Part shown: one piece after another, positions 16,020-23,691 of the stretch
Layout: the number at the start of each line of letters is the position of its first letter
How positions within the stretch are numbered: position 1 is the stretch's first letter
Source of the DNA: Catenovulum sediminis
Lineage (GTDB): Bacteria; Pseudomonadota; Gammaproteobacteria; Enterobacterales; Alteromonadaceae
Reading direction: 5' to 3'
DNA: 64,000 nt
Assembly (NCBI RefSeq): GCF_007289895.1
Contig: NZ_CP041660.1
Coordinates: 3,844,001 to 3,908,000, forward strand
Translations under genes and position numbers: made by a program
Notes under the pieces: model-generated
What the model saw: only the letters and a program-made list of their open reading frames with translations
What the model was told of the DNA's origin: nothing
Database searches by the model: none

Positions 16020-17015
16020 TTAGGCTTGTGTATTTTCACCCGAGTTATCAGATGTATTCCCTTTTACTGCATTTTGCTTTGCATTGCCTGAACTGTGTTT
16101 ACTCGTATTTGTCGAGGTACTTTTAAAGTTAGATAGCATAGCATCCAGCTTTTCTCCACCTTTTATGCCAAAATCCAATGTGCGAATTGGGAATGGAATT
16201 AATATATCCGCGTCATTTAATGCATTGCGTACTGTTGCTATCGCTTTGTGTCTGGCCACCATAAAGCCAGGCTCACCTGGGTAATCAATCCAAAACCAGA
16301 CTAGTAGATTAACTGAACTATCGCCAAAACTTTCAGCATAAACATCGGTCTCCTCCTGATTGATTACAAAGTCGAGTTTGTTAATTGCATTTATAATGAC
16401 TTCTGCCGCTTTTTCAGGATCATCGGCGTAAGAGATACCCACCTTAATTTCAACCCTTCGATGCCCTAACATAGAATAATTAGTTAGTATATTTCTGAAT
16501 AAAATTTTGTTTGGTACTATCTCTAGTTGACCATAAAAAGTTTCAACTAATGTGTTGCGCAAATTTATCGCGGTCACTGTGCCAAAAACACTTTCGGTTT
16601 CGATAATATCACCAATTTGAAATGGTTTACGCACGCCCATTGCAATACCCGCAATTAGGTTTTCAGTCATATCCTGAAATGCAAAACCAATAGCCAAACC
16701 TATAATGCCCGCACCTGCTAATAACGATGTAACCGTACCTTTTAGGCCCAATAAATCTAAGCTGATAAAAATACCGGCGATCAATACACAAACTTTGATA
16801 ATTGCGGACAGTAAATCCGCTGTCTGGCGAGACTCAAGACCACGTTTTAATAATTTATTGCTGGCGCTGCCAGCCAACTTCGCTAAAAAAGCAAAACAGA
16901 GTACAACAACAATCGCAACCGCAAGATTCGGTAAATTTTTTATCGCAGCCTCTAGCCATGATTGCAAGCGCTCATCGATTAATGACCAAAACTTTTCCAA
17001 ATCAAGAAACTCCAT
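16020..17015 (-). CDS. MscS-family small-conductance mechanosensitive channel
   Basis: An inner-membrane channel that opens under membrane tension and releases solutes on osmotic downshock. Three helices are seen near residues 24-44, 70-90 and 94-130; the last is the pore helix, with the Gly/Ala pattern GTVTSLLAGAGIIGLAIGFA and the conserved QDMTENLIAG that follows. The cytoplasmic vestibule has GDIIE, VFGTVTAINLRNT and PNKILF. A polar Ser/Asn/Lys tail of about 40 residues ends the protein. ATG 17015 with an AGGAG site is better than the upstream TTG at 17033. It is the first gene of the mscS-mlaA-RND operon. Confidence 0.9.
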   Translation of the reverse strand: MEFLDLEKFWSLIDERLQSWLEAAIKNLPNLAVAIVVVLCFAFLAKLAGSASNKLLKRGLESRQTADLLSAIIKVCVLIAGIFISLDLLGLKGTVTSLLAGAGIIGLAIGFAFQDMTENLIAGIAMGVRKPFQIGDIIETESVFGTVTAINLRNTLVETFYGQLEIVPNKILFRNILTNYSMLGHRRVEIKVGISYADDPEKAAEVIINAINKLDFVINQEETDVYAESFGDSSVNLLVWFWIDYPGEPGFMVARHKAIATVRNALNDADILIPFPIRTLDFGIKGGEKLDAMLSNFKSTSTNTSKHSSGNAKQNAVKGNTSDNSGENTQA

Positions 17016-17091
17016 AACTTCTCCTAAATACAACTGTAAATCTTTATTAGATTCACTTTAATTTAATATAAAAACCATTATAAACAATAAG

Positions 17092-17330
17092 TTAAAATAA
17101 AACGCCTACACTGATAGCTCCACCAATTAACGCTGCTATTAAACCCAAGATAACAACGAGCCCATCATTCGTGCTAGGGCAAAAGTCACTCGCACTAATG
17201 GCACCATCAACAAAGCGCCAAAGCCGCGCTTTTCAAAAGTTGCAACTAAATCACCAAACCTCACAACATCCTTTTGAGTTGTATCATCAATGCCATTTAA
17301 AATAGTTTTAAACTTAACCACTTCACTCAT
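17092..17330 (-). pseudogene. Decayed exoD-like gene (internal deletion plus frameshift)
   Basis: The remnant starts at ATG 17330 after an AAAGGA site and has the ExoD-family N-terminus (FGDLVATFEKRGFGALLMVP). It then jumps to RVTFALAR, and the open frame stops at 17139. One added base after the CGA codon near 17170 restores the expected ExoD C-terminus (NDGLVVILGLIAALIGG...), which ends at a stop at 17092. ExoD proteins are about 190-200 residues; the rebuilt remnant is about 79, so roughly 110 central residues are gone. It trails the yqjD/yqjE-like genes. An alternative is a short functional membrane protein of about 63 residues; two independent lesions favour decay. Confidence 0.65.
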
Positions 17331-17389
17331 ATTTCTATCCTTTGCCCATATTGATAAATGCGGATCTGTTGAAGTTTTACAATAAAGGT

Positions 17390-17635
17390 TCACAGAGATA
17401 CAAATTTTGAAATTAACATTACCCAATTTAACTTTTCATTTGTCACTTCTTTGTTGACCGTTCCATGAATAAAGCCAAGTGAAAATATAATAGCCAGTCC
17501 GGAGGGCGATGATATCGCTTCTTTGCTTTGTTTTTCCGCCTGCTGTTTGATAGTGCTGTGATTAATAGAAACGATTTGATAATTTAATTTAGCAGCCTTA
17601 AGCTGCTGTTTTTCTTGCGTCAAAAAATCAATCAT
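17390..17635 (-). CDS. Small membrane protein in YqjK position (hypothetical)
   Basis: An 81-residue protein with a charged, Gln/Lys-rich N-terminal helix (EKQQLKAAKL...KQQAEKQSKEA) and one short hydrophobic segment (GLAIIFSLGFIHG, about 46-58). It starts 9 bp after the yqjE-like stop with an AAGG site, so it is translated with that operon. In Escherichia coli the order yqjD-yqjE-yqjK ends in a small protein of the same layout (charged helix then membrane segment), so it may be the positional equivalent, but I do not see clear sequence identity to YqjK. Function is unknown. Confidence 0.6.
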   Translation of the reverse strand: MIDFLTQEKQQLKAAKLNYQIVSINHSTIKQQAEKQSKEAISSPSGLAIIFSLGFIHGTVNKEVTNEKLNWVMLISKFVSL

Positions 17636-17644
17636 TTGAATACC

Positions 17645-18067
17645 TTATTCAGAATGAGAAAAAAATGCATTGATAGATTCACGCAACGGAATTGCCTGTT
17701 TGGCTTGTTTAAAAATATGTCTCAGGGCAAATAACAAAACAAAATTAAATATGAGTATTGTTGCGAACACCCAGTACCAAAACAAACCCGCTTGGCTTAG
17801 CCCGTACGCTATACCGATATTAATGACAATCCATATTGTCATTACAACACCTGCTAAAAGTAATACACTTATCAAGCAGATAAAAAGTGCTTTTAAAGAA
17901 ACGCTCGCATCTGCTAAGACCAGTCTCCTGGAAGCATGCCATTTATTTTCGTATGAAGTAAATGTTCGCTTCCAGGATTCTAATGCTTGTTTTAGCAGCA
18001 CGTCATCCGGCACTTTTTCAGCATCTTCTTCAGCTTGAGAATGTGCATGCGTTTCGTGCTCATTCAT
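17645..18067 (-). CDS. YqjE/holin-III-like inner-membrane protein
   Basis: A 140-residue protein with a soluble acidic, His-rich N-terminus (MNEHETHAHSQAEEDAE), a helix with Trp/Lys/Arg, and two transmembrane helices near 57-83 and 91-113, ending in a basic then neutral tail. This layout matches the YqjE (DUF1469, phage holin superfamily III-like) proteins that follow YqjD in many proteobacteria. Six bases separate it from the yqjD-like stop. There is no phage context, so it is not a lysis gene. It likely works with the YqjD-like ribosome/membrane-linked protein in stationary phase; this is inferred from known synteny. Confidence 0.65.
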   Translation of the reverse strand: MNEHETHAHSQAEEDAEKVPDDVLLKQALESWKRTFTSYENKWHASRRLVLADASVSLKALFICLISVLLLAGVVMTIWIVINIGIAYGLSQAGLFWYWVFATILIFNFVLLFALRHIFKQAKQAIPLRESINAFFSHSE

Positions 18068-18073
18068 TATTTG

Positions 18074-18406
18074 TTACTTCTTTTTAATCAAGATTGAAGA
18101 TAACAAAGCACCCGCGGCAAATGCGATACCAGCTGTCGCGACAGGGTTGTTATCCACGTAATTTTTCAATGCTGACGATTGCCACATGTCTTTGGCTTGA
18201 GCTTGTTTTTCATGCATTGTTTCTGCCGACTGCGCTGCAGTGGCTCTTACTTTTTCTTCCGTTTTCGCAGCTTGTTCAGATATTGAATCTACACTATGGT
18301 GTAGGCTTTCGGATACGTTGTCGGCAATGGGAGTTGATGATTCGGCGACAGAATTTGCAGAGTTTGCAACTTTTTTTGCAGCTGTTGCCGTATTTGTATT
18401 AGCCAT
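18074..18406 (-). CDS. YqjD/ElaB family (DUF883) protein, C-tail membrane anchored
   Basis: A 110-residue protein with a long Ala/Glu/Ser helix (about 10-75; EKVRATAAQSAETMHEKQAQAKD) followed by the DUF883 signature YVDNNPVATAGIAFAAGALL and a Lys-rich end (IKKK). Family members are tail-anchored to the inner membrane and associate with ribosomes in stationary phase. I chose ATG 18406, which has a perfect GGAGG site 7 bases away; a longer frame to 18442 lacks this. It leads the small operon with the yqjE-like gene, an 81-residue membrane protein and the exoD-like remnant. Confidence 0.85.
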   Translation of the reverse strand: MANTNTATAAKKVANSANSVAESSTPIADNVSESLHHSVDSISEQAAKTEEKVRATAAQSAETMHEKQAQAKDMWQSSALKNYVDNNPVATAGIAFAAGALLSSILIKKK

Positions 18407-18775
18407 TATTTCCTCCATTAATTTGCAAAAGTTGAAGCACAAGGTAATTTTAGCTGTACAGGTTTAACGCTTATTTGCCTTGCTTACCTGCCCCCCAAGC
18501 AAACCCTATTCCACCCACATAACCAACTGTATTCATTACTTTTTTTAAATTTTACTTGTTGGTATTTGAATAAAAACTTGTAATTTTTTCTCAGCCCTTG
18601 CAAATAATACACACTATTCCTCATCTAACTCGTTTACCTCAATACACATCTACTTTAGATTCTTATTTATTATCATGGCAGGCATTGGTAGAATGCCCCC
18701 GCCTTTATTTTGGGCCTTCCGGCTTTTTTATTTGTTAGAAAAGTTCTGCAATTTATTAATTAAGTAGTGTTAAAG
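18407..18775. other. Intergenic region between yqjD-like and ttcA (divergent promoters)
   Basis: About 369 bp separating two divergent genes. An inverted repeat GGCATT/AATGCC (18681-18686 with 18692-18697) and a short C/G-rich hairpin followed by six T's (near 18719-18730) lie 45-95 bp before the ttcA start; these could form an attenuator-like leader. A 21-codon minus-strand reading frame (18471-18536, Gly-rich) was seen but has no ribosome site and is not called. No other gene was found. Confidence 0.4.
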
Positions 18776-19672
18776 ATGGCAAATCAAGATCCTCGAAAAA
18801 TCATTCATGAACAGAACAAGTTAGAGAAAAGACTTAGAAATAAAGTCGGAAAGGCGATTGCCGAATACAACATGATTGAAGAAGGCGATGTGGTCATGGC
18901 GGCAATAAGTGGCGGAAAAGACTCATTTGCGATGCTGGATATTCTGCTTAGTCTGCAAAAATCTGCACCTGTAAAATTTGAGGTCATTGCTGTTAACCTC
19001 GATCAGAAGCAACCTGGCTTTCCTGAGCACATTTTGCCTGAGTATTTCGAGTCGCTCAATATTCCCTACTATATTGTCGACAAAGACACCTATTCTATCG
19101 TAAAAGAAAAGGTACCAGAGGGGAAAACCACTTGTGGTCTTTGTTCACGTTTGCGCCGTGGAACCTTATATTCATTTGCTGAATCTATTGGCGCGACAAA
19201 AATTGCACTCGGCCATCATTTAGATGATATTGTTGAAACGCTTTTTTTGAATATGTTTCATGGTGCAAAACTGAGTGCCATGCCACCGAAGCTCAGATCG
19301 GACGACAAACGTAATGTAGTTATTCGGCCGCTCGCATTTTGCCGTGAGAAAGATCTGATTAAATTCGCCGATATTAAAAAATATCCTATTATTCCTTGCA
19401 ATTTATGTGGTTCTCAAGAAAATCTGCAGCGACAAGCAATTAAAGCAATGTTACTAGAATGGGATAAAAAGACACCTGGTAGAGTTGAAAACATCTTTAA
19501 CGCAATGAAAAATGTCAGTCCGAGTCAACTGGCTGATATTAGCTTGTTTGATTTCGCCAACTTGCCAATTGATCGTAACGAGGCGAGAAAATCTTATGAC
19601 TTTTCTGAAGCGACTGTATCATCCACTAACCTAGACGACTCGTTGATTATTGACGTAACTAATATTAACTAA
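18776..19672 (+). CDS. ttcA: tRNA 2-thiocytidine(32) synthetase TtcA
   Basis: An iron-sulfur, ATP-dependent enzyme that thiolates cytidine 32 of certain tRNAs. The PP-loop SGGKDS is at residues 45-50 and the two paired-cysteine motifs at 120-123 (CGLC) and 208-211 (CNLC) bind the Fe-S cluster. [10 protein letters not shown] follows the first pair, as in all TtcA proteins. I used ATG 18776 (298 residues); a GTG three codons upstream is possible. It stands alone with a 370-bp leader and convergent to the second mlaA. Length and motifs are complete. Confidence 0.95.
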   Translation: MANQDPRKIIHEQNKLEKRLRNKVGKAIAEYNMIEEGDVVMAAISGGKDSFAMLDILLSLQKSAPVKFEVIAVNLDQKQPGFPEHILPEYFESLNIPYYIVDKDTYSIVKEKVPEGKTTCGLCSRLRRGTLYSFAESIGATKIALGHHLDDIVETLFLNMFHGAKLSAMPPKLRSDDKRNVVIRPLAFCREKDLIKFADIKKYPIIPCNLCGSQENLQRQAIKAMLLEWDKKTPGRVENIFNAMKNVSPSQLADISLFDFANLPIDRNEARKSYDFSEATVSSTNLDDSLIIDVTNIN

Positions 19673-19690
19673 TATTTAAGTATTCAGCTT

Positions 19691-19715
19691 TTGTGCGGCA
19701 GTTTGGGCCGCACAA
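19691..19715. terminator. Hairpin between ttcA and convergent mlaA copy 2
   Basis: A perfect 9-bp G+C-rich stem, TTGTGCGGC with GCCGCACAA (19691-19699 / 19707-19715), has a 7-base loop. It sits between two convergent stop codons. T-runs after the stem are weak on both strands, so terminator activity is likely but not certain. Confidence 0.5.
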
Positions 19716-19725
19716 TCGAGCAAAG

Positions 19726-20565
19726 CTATTTCATATCGTCTAAAAAAGCCTCGAAATCTTCTTCTTCTTGTTGGCTTACCTTTGGCTGTGGTACGTTGCC
19801 ATCATATAAGTCGTATTTGACGCGCTGAAAGTATGCCTCTTTGACAAACAAATAGGGATCCATACTGTCTTCTAACAGTTGCTCTTGGTCCATCAAACGA
19901 ATTCTACCTTCCAACGCTTTAACACCAACACGAAATGCTGAAACCCAAAGCGTTAAATCATTAAGCGGAAAATAAGCCGAATCAACAAAATCGCCACTTA
20001 AATTGCGCGCATCATTTGGTCCCATTGCCGGCAACATCAGATAAGGACCAGTAGAAACGCCCCACTTACCAAGCACCTCGCCAAATTCTTCTCGCTTATC
20101 TTGTAAACCGATATGACTGCTAACATCAATCAAACCTAGAACACCAACAGTAGAATTTATTAAAAAGCGCCCTGTACTCGTCAGAGCTTCCGCTGGTTTG
20201 GCTTGTAACATATTATTGATAGCAGAAGACGGCTCTTCTAAGTTATTGGCTGCATTTAATAAGCCAGTGCGAGCAAAAGAAGGCATATAATTTTTATAGC
20301 CAACCGCCATTGGTCGTATTAGATATTTATCTAAAATATTGTAGTTAAAGTCCCAAATTGCTCGGTTAACAGATTCAAATGGGTCTCTATCATCATCTTG
20401 TGTTTCTTTAACAACAGTTTGATTTTCAATTAAAGTAGCTTGCGTGCTCGTTACGTTCGTTGCGCTCGATTGTGCATTCTTTTGAGTTTCAAGCCCATTT
20501 GAAGAAGCACAACCTGTGAGCAGCAAACAGACAAAAATAGTGGTGTGTAACAACCGATTCCTCAT
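19726..20565 (-). CDS. mlaA: MlaA (VacJ) family outer-membrane lipoprotein, copy 2
   Basis: A 279-residue lipoprotein with lipobox LTGC (Cys19) and the full MlaA pattern: DPFESVNRAIWDFN, NNLEEPSSAINNML, GRFLINSTVGVLGLIDVSS, and WGVSTGPYLMLPAMGPNDARN. A Ser/Thr/Gln-rich spacer separates the lipobox from the domain, and the C-terminus is acidic (EEEDFEAFLDD). This is closer to canonical MlaA than the copy in the mscS operon (15.0-16.0 kb). It has its own promoter space and is not linked to mlaBCDEF here. Expected role is removal of phospholipid from the outer leaflet; partner pump not in the window. Confidence 0.9.
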   Translation of the reverse strand: MRNRLLHTTIFVCLLLTGCASSNGLETQKNAQSSATNVTSTQATLIENQTVVKETQDDDRDPFESVNRAIWDFNYNILDKYLIRPMAVGYKNYMPSFARTGLLNAANNLEEPSSAINNMLQAKPAEALTSTGRFLINSTVGVLGLIDVSSHIGLQDKREEFGEVLGKWGVSTGPYLMLPAMGPNDARNLSGDFVDSAYFPLNDLTLWVSAFRVGVKALEGRIRLMDQEQLLEDSMDPYLFVKEAYFQRVKYDLYDGNVPQPKVSQQEEEDFEAFLDDMK

Positions 20566-20633
20566 TGGTTTTTCAATTCCTATTTCTTCGTTTCATTATT
20601 TTTTAATCTGACCATCAACAGTCAACCTAATAC

Positions 20634-21344
20634 CTAATACCACTGCAGCAAATCAACGCGGATATTTTTTGCACTCACCAACTGACTGAACGCGTTAATA
20701 TCACTTAAGCCTTCAGTACCGCGGTAATGATAAGGTATCGCAATTTTAGGTTGCATTTCGATAACTGCAGAGGCCGCTTGCTGTGGTGTCATTGTGTAAG
20801 GTAAATTCATACACACAATCGCAATATCAATATTTTCAAGTGCTCGCATTTCAGGTACATCTTCAGTATCACCTGAAATATAAATCCTTTTATCAGAGAG
20901 CGTGACAACATATCCGTTACCTCGACCTTTGGGATGATACTTGAGCCGTGATTCTGTCAGGTTATACATAGCTACCGCTTCGACGACCATATTTTTCATT
21001 CGCAGCGTCTCACCATTATTGATTGCTTTACCCTGACCTAATTGCTTTATGACTGCTTTTGGTGCCAGTATATTGGTTTCAACCCCCGCTAATTTTTTAA
21101 CTAGGTCAAGTTCCATGTGGTCATAATGAATATCGGTTATTAATATCACATCCGGCCGACCAAACTGCCTGAATCGTTCTGCATCACCAACAGGATCAAC
21201 AAACACGGTTAGCTGTTTGGTTTGCATGACAAAAGTCGCATGCTCAATCGGTGTTATTCTTATCGAACCATACAAAGCAGGCTCACCTGCCAAACTGATA
21301 AAACTCAAACAACAAAGTAACGCAGACATTACATAAGTTTTCAT
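20634..21344 (-). CDS. Secreted metallo-beta-lactamase-fold hydrolase (UlaG-like)
   Basis: A 236-residue periplasmic protein with a signal peptide to about residue 20 (LAGEP). The fold's motifs are ITDIHYDH (71-76; Asp71-x-His73-x-Asp75-His76), GDTEDVPEM and a late PYHYRGTE His. The first His of the usual HxHxDH is an Asp, a variant seen in a subgroup of UlaG-like secreted proteins, so a metal site is still plausible. It starts after an AAGGGATG site and is isolated between mlaA and the ccm operon. It may hydrolyse a phosphodiester or lactone; the substrate cannot be read. Confidence 0.75.
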   Translation of the reverse strand: MKTYVMSALLCCLSFISLAGEPALYGSIRITPIEHATFVMQTKQLTVFVDPVGDAERFRQFGRPDVILITDIHYDHMELDLVKKLAGVETNILAPKAVIKQLGQGKAINNGETLRMKNMVVEAVAMYNLTESRLKYHPKGRGNGYVVTLSDKRIYISGDTEDVPEMRALENIDIAIVCMNLPYTMTPQQAASAVIEMQPKIAIPYHYRGTEGLSDINAFSQLVSAKNIRVDLLQWY

Positions 21345-21396
21345 ATTCGTTCATCCCTTTATATTTATTTGCAACTCACTTTCTACTGAAACTGAA

Positions 21397-22638
21397 TCAG
21401 AGCATTAATTTTAAACTTGTACTATCTGCCAATGTTAACTCCTCGCTGTGCTGCTCTATTTCATCTTTACTCATCATAACATCAGCATCTTTTGATAAGC
21501 GCACAGTGACAAAAGCAGAACTAAGAGAAGACAAATTAAAACCATCCATCATCGCATGCTGATCACTTAACGTGACCTTTGTAGGTATTTGGCCATTTTC
21601 TATTGGTAAACGAACAACTGCCGCCGGAGGCCCTGACAATTGAGGCCGTGCAAATACCACCAAAAATTTAAATTCATCAATAATACGCTGAGTACTTTGT
21701 GTTAGTTCAATTGTCAACTCAATTTGCTTACCCACGGACGTTGTTTGCTCACTTACAGTCTCTTTATTTTGTGTCACATTCGGCGCGTTAGCAAGCTCTG
21801 GTAAAGTTTGTAAAATGGCATTACGACGTTGATCCGTCTCTGGTAAATAGCGCAACGCATATTTCCAGTACTCTTGGGCAGTCTGACGATTACCCAATTG
21901 CAATGCTACATAACCTGCCATGGTGAGTGCTTCAGCGTTTTGTGGGTTATTTTGCAACAGCTGATTGTAAATTCGACTTGCGCGTTTAAGCGACTTTTCA
22001 TCCCCCACCGAAATCAAGGTCTGTGCCAAGCTCATCTGTGCAGGGTATTGATTAGCATCAATTTTTAAACTGCGTTCAAATGCTTCAATAGCTTCACCTA
22101 AAATACCGGCTGAGTATGCGACCCGACCTAACAACAACCAACCTGTTGCATCATCTGGTTTTGTGGCTAGTTGCGTGCGTAATCCTAAATAAAATTGCTG
22201 CAACTCTTCTTGACTAAAATTTTCATTACCAGAAATCAGTTTTTTGCCTAAATCAGGTGTCTTTTCTTTCGCCTGATACCAGTTTTGCATTTGCTCGGGT
22301 TTCCCTTGCCACCCGTAAATCAGAAAAGATATCAAGAGCGTAAAGACAGGCAGCAACCATAAGCTTTGACGGTGTATTTTCGATGTGCGATGCTGTTTAT
22401 TACCTGAAAGTTCAGCGGCCAACTGTATGGTTAAATCGTCTTTTGCGGCCTCATAGGCGTCTGACTCAATTTTACCTTGTGTAAGGTCATCCTTTAAATC
22501 GGCTAGTTTTTCTGCATATAGCGTTTTAACCCTGGATTCATCAATCTGCAGTGCATGCTTTTTTCTCATCCAAGGTAATAGTACGGCAATACAAGTAATC
22601 AGAGTTAACGAGGTTAACAGCAAATACAATTCGTTCAC
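21397..22638 (-). CDS. ccmI: Cytochrome c maturation protein CcmI
   Basis: Chaperone that holds apocytochrome c for heme ligation. Two transmembrane helices lie near 5-24 and 90-110, with a Leu/Asp-rich cytoplasmic loop between (LADLKDDLTQGKIESDAYE is the typical CcmI/CycH loop). The periplasmic part has TPR repeats (AIEAFERSLKIDANQYPA, LLGRVAYSAGILGEA) and a C-terminal beta-rich domain. It overlaps ccmH by 4 bases (ATGA). It is the last gene of the ccmABCDEFGHI operon. Length of 413 is normal for the one-piece CcmI. Confidence 0.88.
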   Translation of the reverse strand: MNELYLLLTSLTLITCIAVLLPWMRKKHALQIDESRVKTLYAEKLADLKDDLTQGKIESDAYEAAKDDLTIQLAAELSGNKQHRTSKIHRQSLWLLPVFTLLISFLIYGWQGKPEQMQNWYQAKEKTPDLGKKLISGNENFSQEELQQFYLGLRTQLATKPDDATGWLLLGRVAYSAGILGEAIEAFERSLKIDANQYPAQMSLAQTLISVGDEKSLKRASRIYNQLLQNNPQNAEALTMAGYVALQLGNRQTAQEYWKYALRYLPETDQRRNAILQTLPELANAPNVTQNKETVSEQTTSVGKQIELTIELTQSTQRIIDEFKFLVVFARPQLSGPPAAVVRLPIENGQIPTKVTLSDQHAMMDGFNLSSLSSAFVTVRLSKDADVMMSKDEIEQHSEELTLADSTSLKLML

Positions 22639-23117
22639 TTCTTTTCACCTTCTTCTTCAATTTGCTGTAACAGCGCCTTTGCCTGTGCAAGCTTATCAAC
22701 ACTCACTTGCGTTTCATCTTTTTGCTCACGTTGACCGCGCTTAATAACAAATAAAACTAATGCGGCTATCAGGCTTAAAGGTATTAACCATAACCAAATG
22801 GTTAGCCAATTAAGGGGCGGATCATAATGCACAAACTGGCCGTATCTTTGCACCATAAAATCAACCACTTGCTCTTTCGATTGACCTTCTTTAACCAATT
22901 GATAAGTTTTGTTTTTTAAGTCAATTGCAACCATCGCATTAGAATCTGCTATGTTTTGATTTTGACACTTAGGACATCTTAATTCATTCACCAATTGCGA
23001 AAAAACTTTAGCCTGTTGCGGATCTTCAAATGGATAATCTTCTTCAACAGCCAGCGCTGGAAAAGCAACTAAAGTAAAAATAAAGATGATATTAAAAACC
23101 CGATGCATGTTAGCCAC
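22635..23117 (-). CDS. ccmH: Cytochrome c maturation protein CcmH
   Basis: Thiol-disulfide protein that keeps the heme-binding cysteines of apocytochrome reduced. A signal peptide (to about residue 23) precedes the CcmH motif LRCPKCQNQ (Cys48, Cys51), and a single C-terminal membrane helix (about 100-125) anchors it. This is the short form (160 residues), with CcmI made as a separate protein. It overlaps ccmG by 8 bases and ccmI by 4 bases in the operon. Confidence 0.92.
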   Translation of the reverse strand: MANMHRVFNIIFIFTLVAFPALAVEEDYPFEDPQQAKVFSQLVNELRCPKCQNQNIADSNAMVAIDLKNKTYQLVKEGQSKEQVVDFMVQRYGQFVHYDPPLNWLTIWLWLIPLSLIAALVLFVIKRGQREQKDETQVSVDKLAQAKALLQQIEEEGEKK

Positions 23118-23685
23118 CCTGTTTTAATTGACGGATTAAAGGCGCAAATTCTTTTTCCCAAACCCGTTCATCTATCGCGCCACGACGGTGTGCTACGATA
23201 ACGCCATTTGCATCCAACAAAAAGCTTTCAGGTGCACCTGTCACACCAAGATCGAGTGAAAGATCTCGATTCACATCATAAATATTAAAACGAAATGGAT
23301 TACCCAGTTGAGACAGCATTTGTTTAACGTCTTGCTGCGTTTGAATTAAATCAACGCCTGAAAATACAGCTTCAGCTGCATTATCATAATAAACACCGAT
23401 TATACGGATGCCCTGCTCACTTAGACGCGTCATAAATGGCAGCTCAACACGACAAGTAACGCACCAAGTTCCCCAAACGTTAATCAAGGTGACCTCGCCT
23501 AACAAATCCGCTTTGTTATAACTTTTGTCTGGATTCATTAAGTCATTTAATTTAAATTCTGGAAACGGACGTTGTAAATTTGCATTTTCAATATCCGTTG
23601 GATCCGAATACAAGCCTTTATACAAAAAGATACTGATAAATAAAAACGTGATAATTGGGACTAGAACTTTAAAATTTTTCATCAT
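23110..23685 (-). CDS. ccmG: Thiol:disulfide oxidoreductase CcmG (DsbE)
   Basis: Periplasmic thioredoxin-like protein that reduces apocytochrome c or CcmH. An N-terminal membrane anchor (about 7-22) is followed by the active site WGTWCVTC (Cys75, Cys78) and the cis-Pro loop VTGAPESF. An acidic residue patch near the active site fits the CcmG subgroup. Length 191. It is set between ccmF (6 bp upstream on the same strand) and ccmH. Confidence 0.92.
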   Translation of the reverse strand: MMKNFKVLVPIITFLFISIFLYKGLYSDPTDIENANLQRPFPEFKLNDLMNPDKSYNKADLLGEVTLINVWGTWCVTCRVELPFMTRLSEQGIRIIGVYYDNAAEAVFSGVDLIQTQQDVKQMLSQLGNPFRFNIYDVNRDLSLDLGVTGAPESFLLDANGVIVAHRRGAIDERVWEKEFAPLIRQLKQGG

Positions 23686-23691
23686 TTTATC

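Noticed and set aside
17645-18067. Holin-like protein as evidence of a prophage
   Set aside because: The match is to the YqjE-type group and it is followed and preceded by yqj-type genes; no other phage genes exist in the window.
18471-18536. 21-codon Gly-rich minus-strand frame starting MNTVGYVGG upstream of the yqjD-like gene
   Set aside because: No ribosome site, too short to judge, and it lies in probable promoter DNA; kept only as a note.
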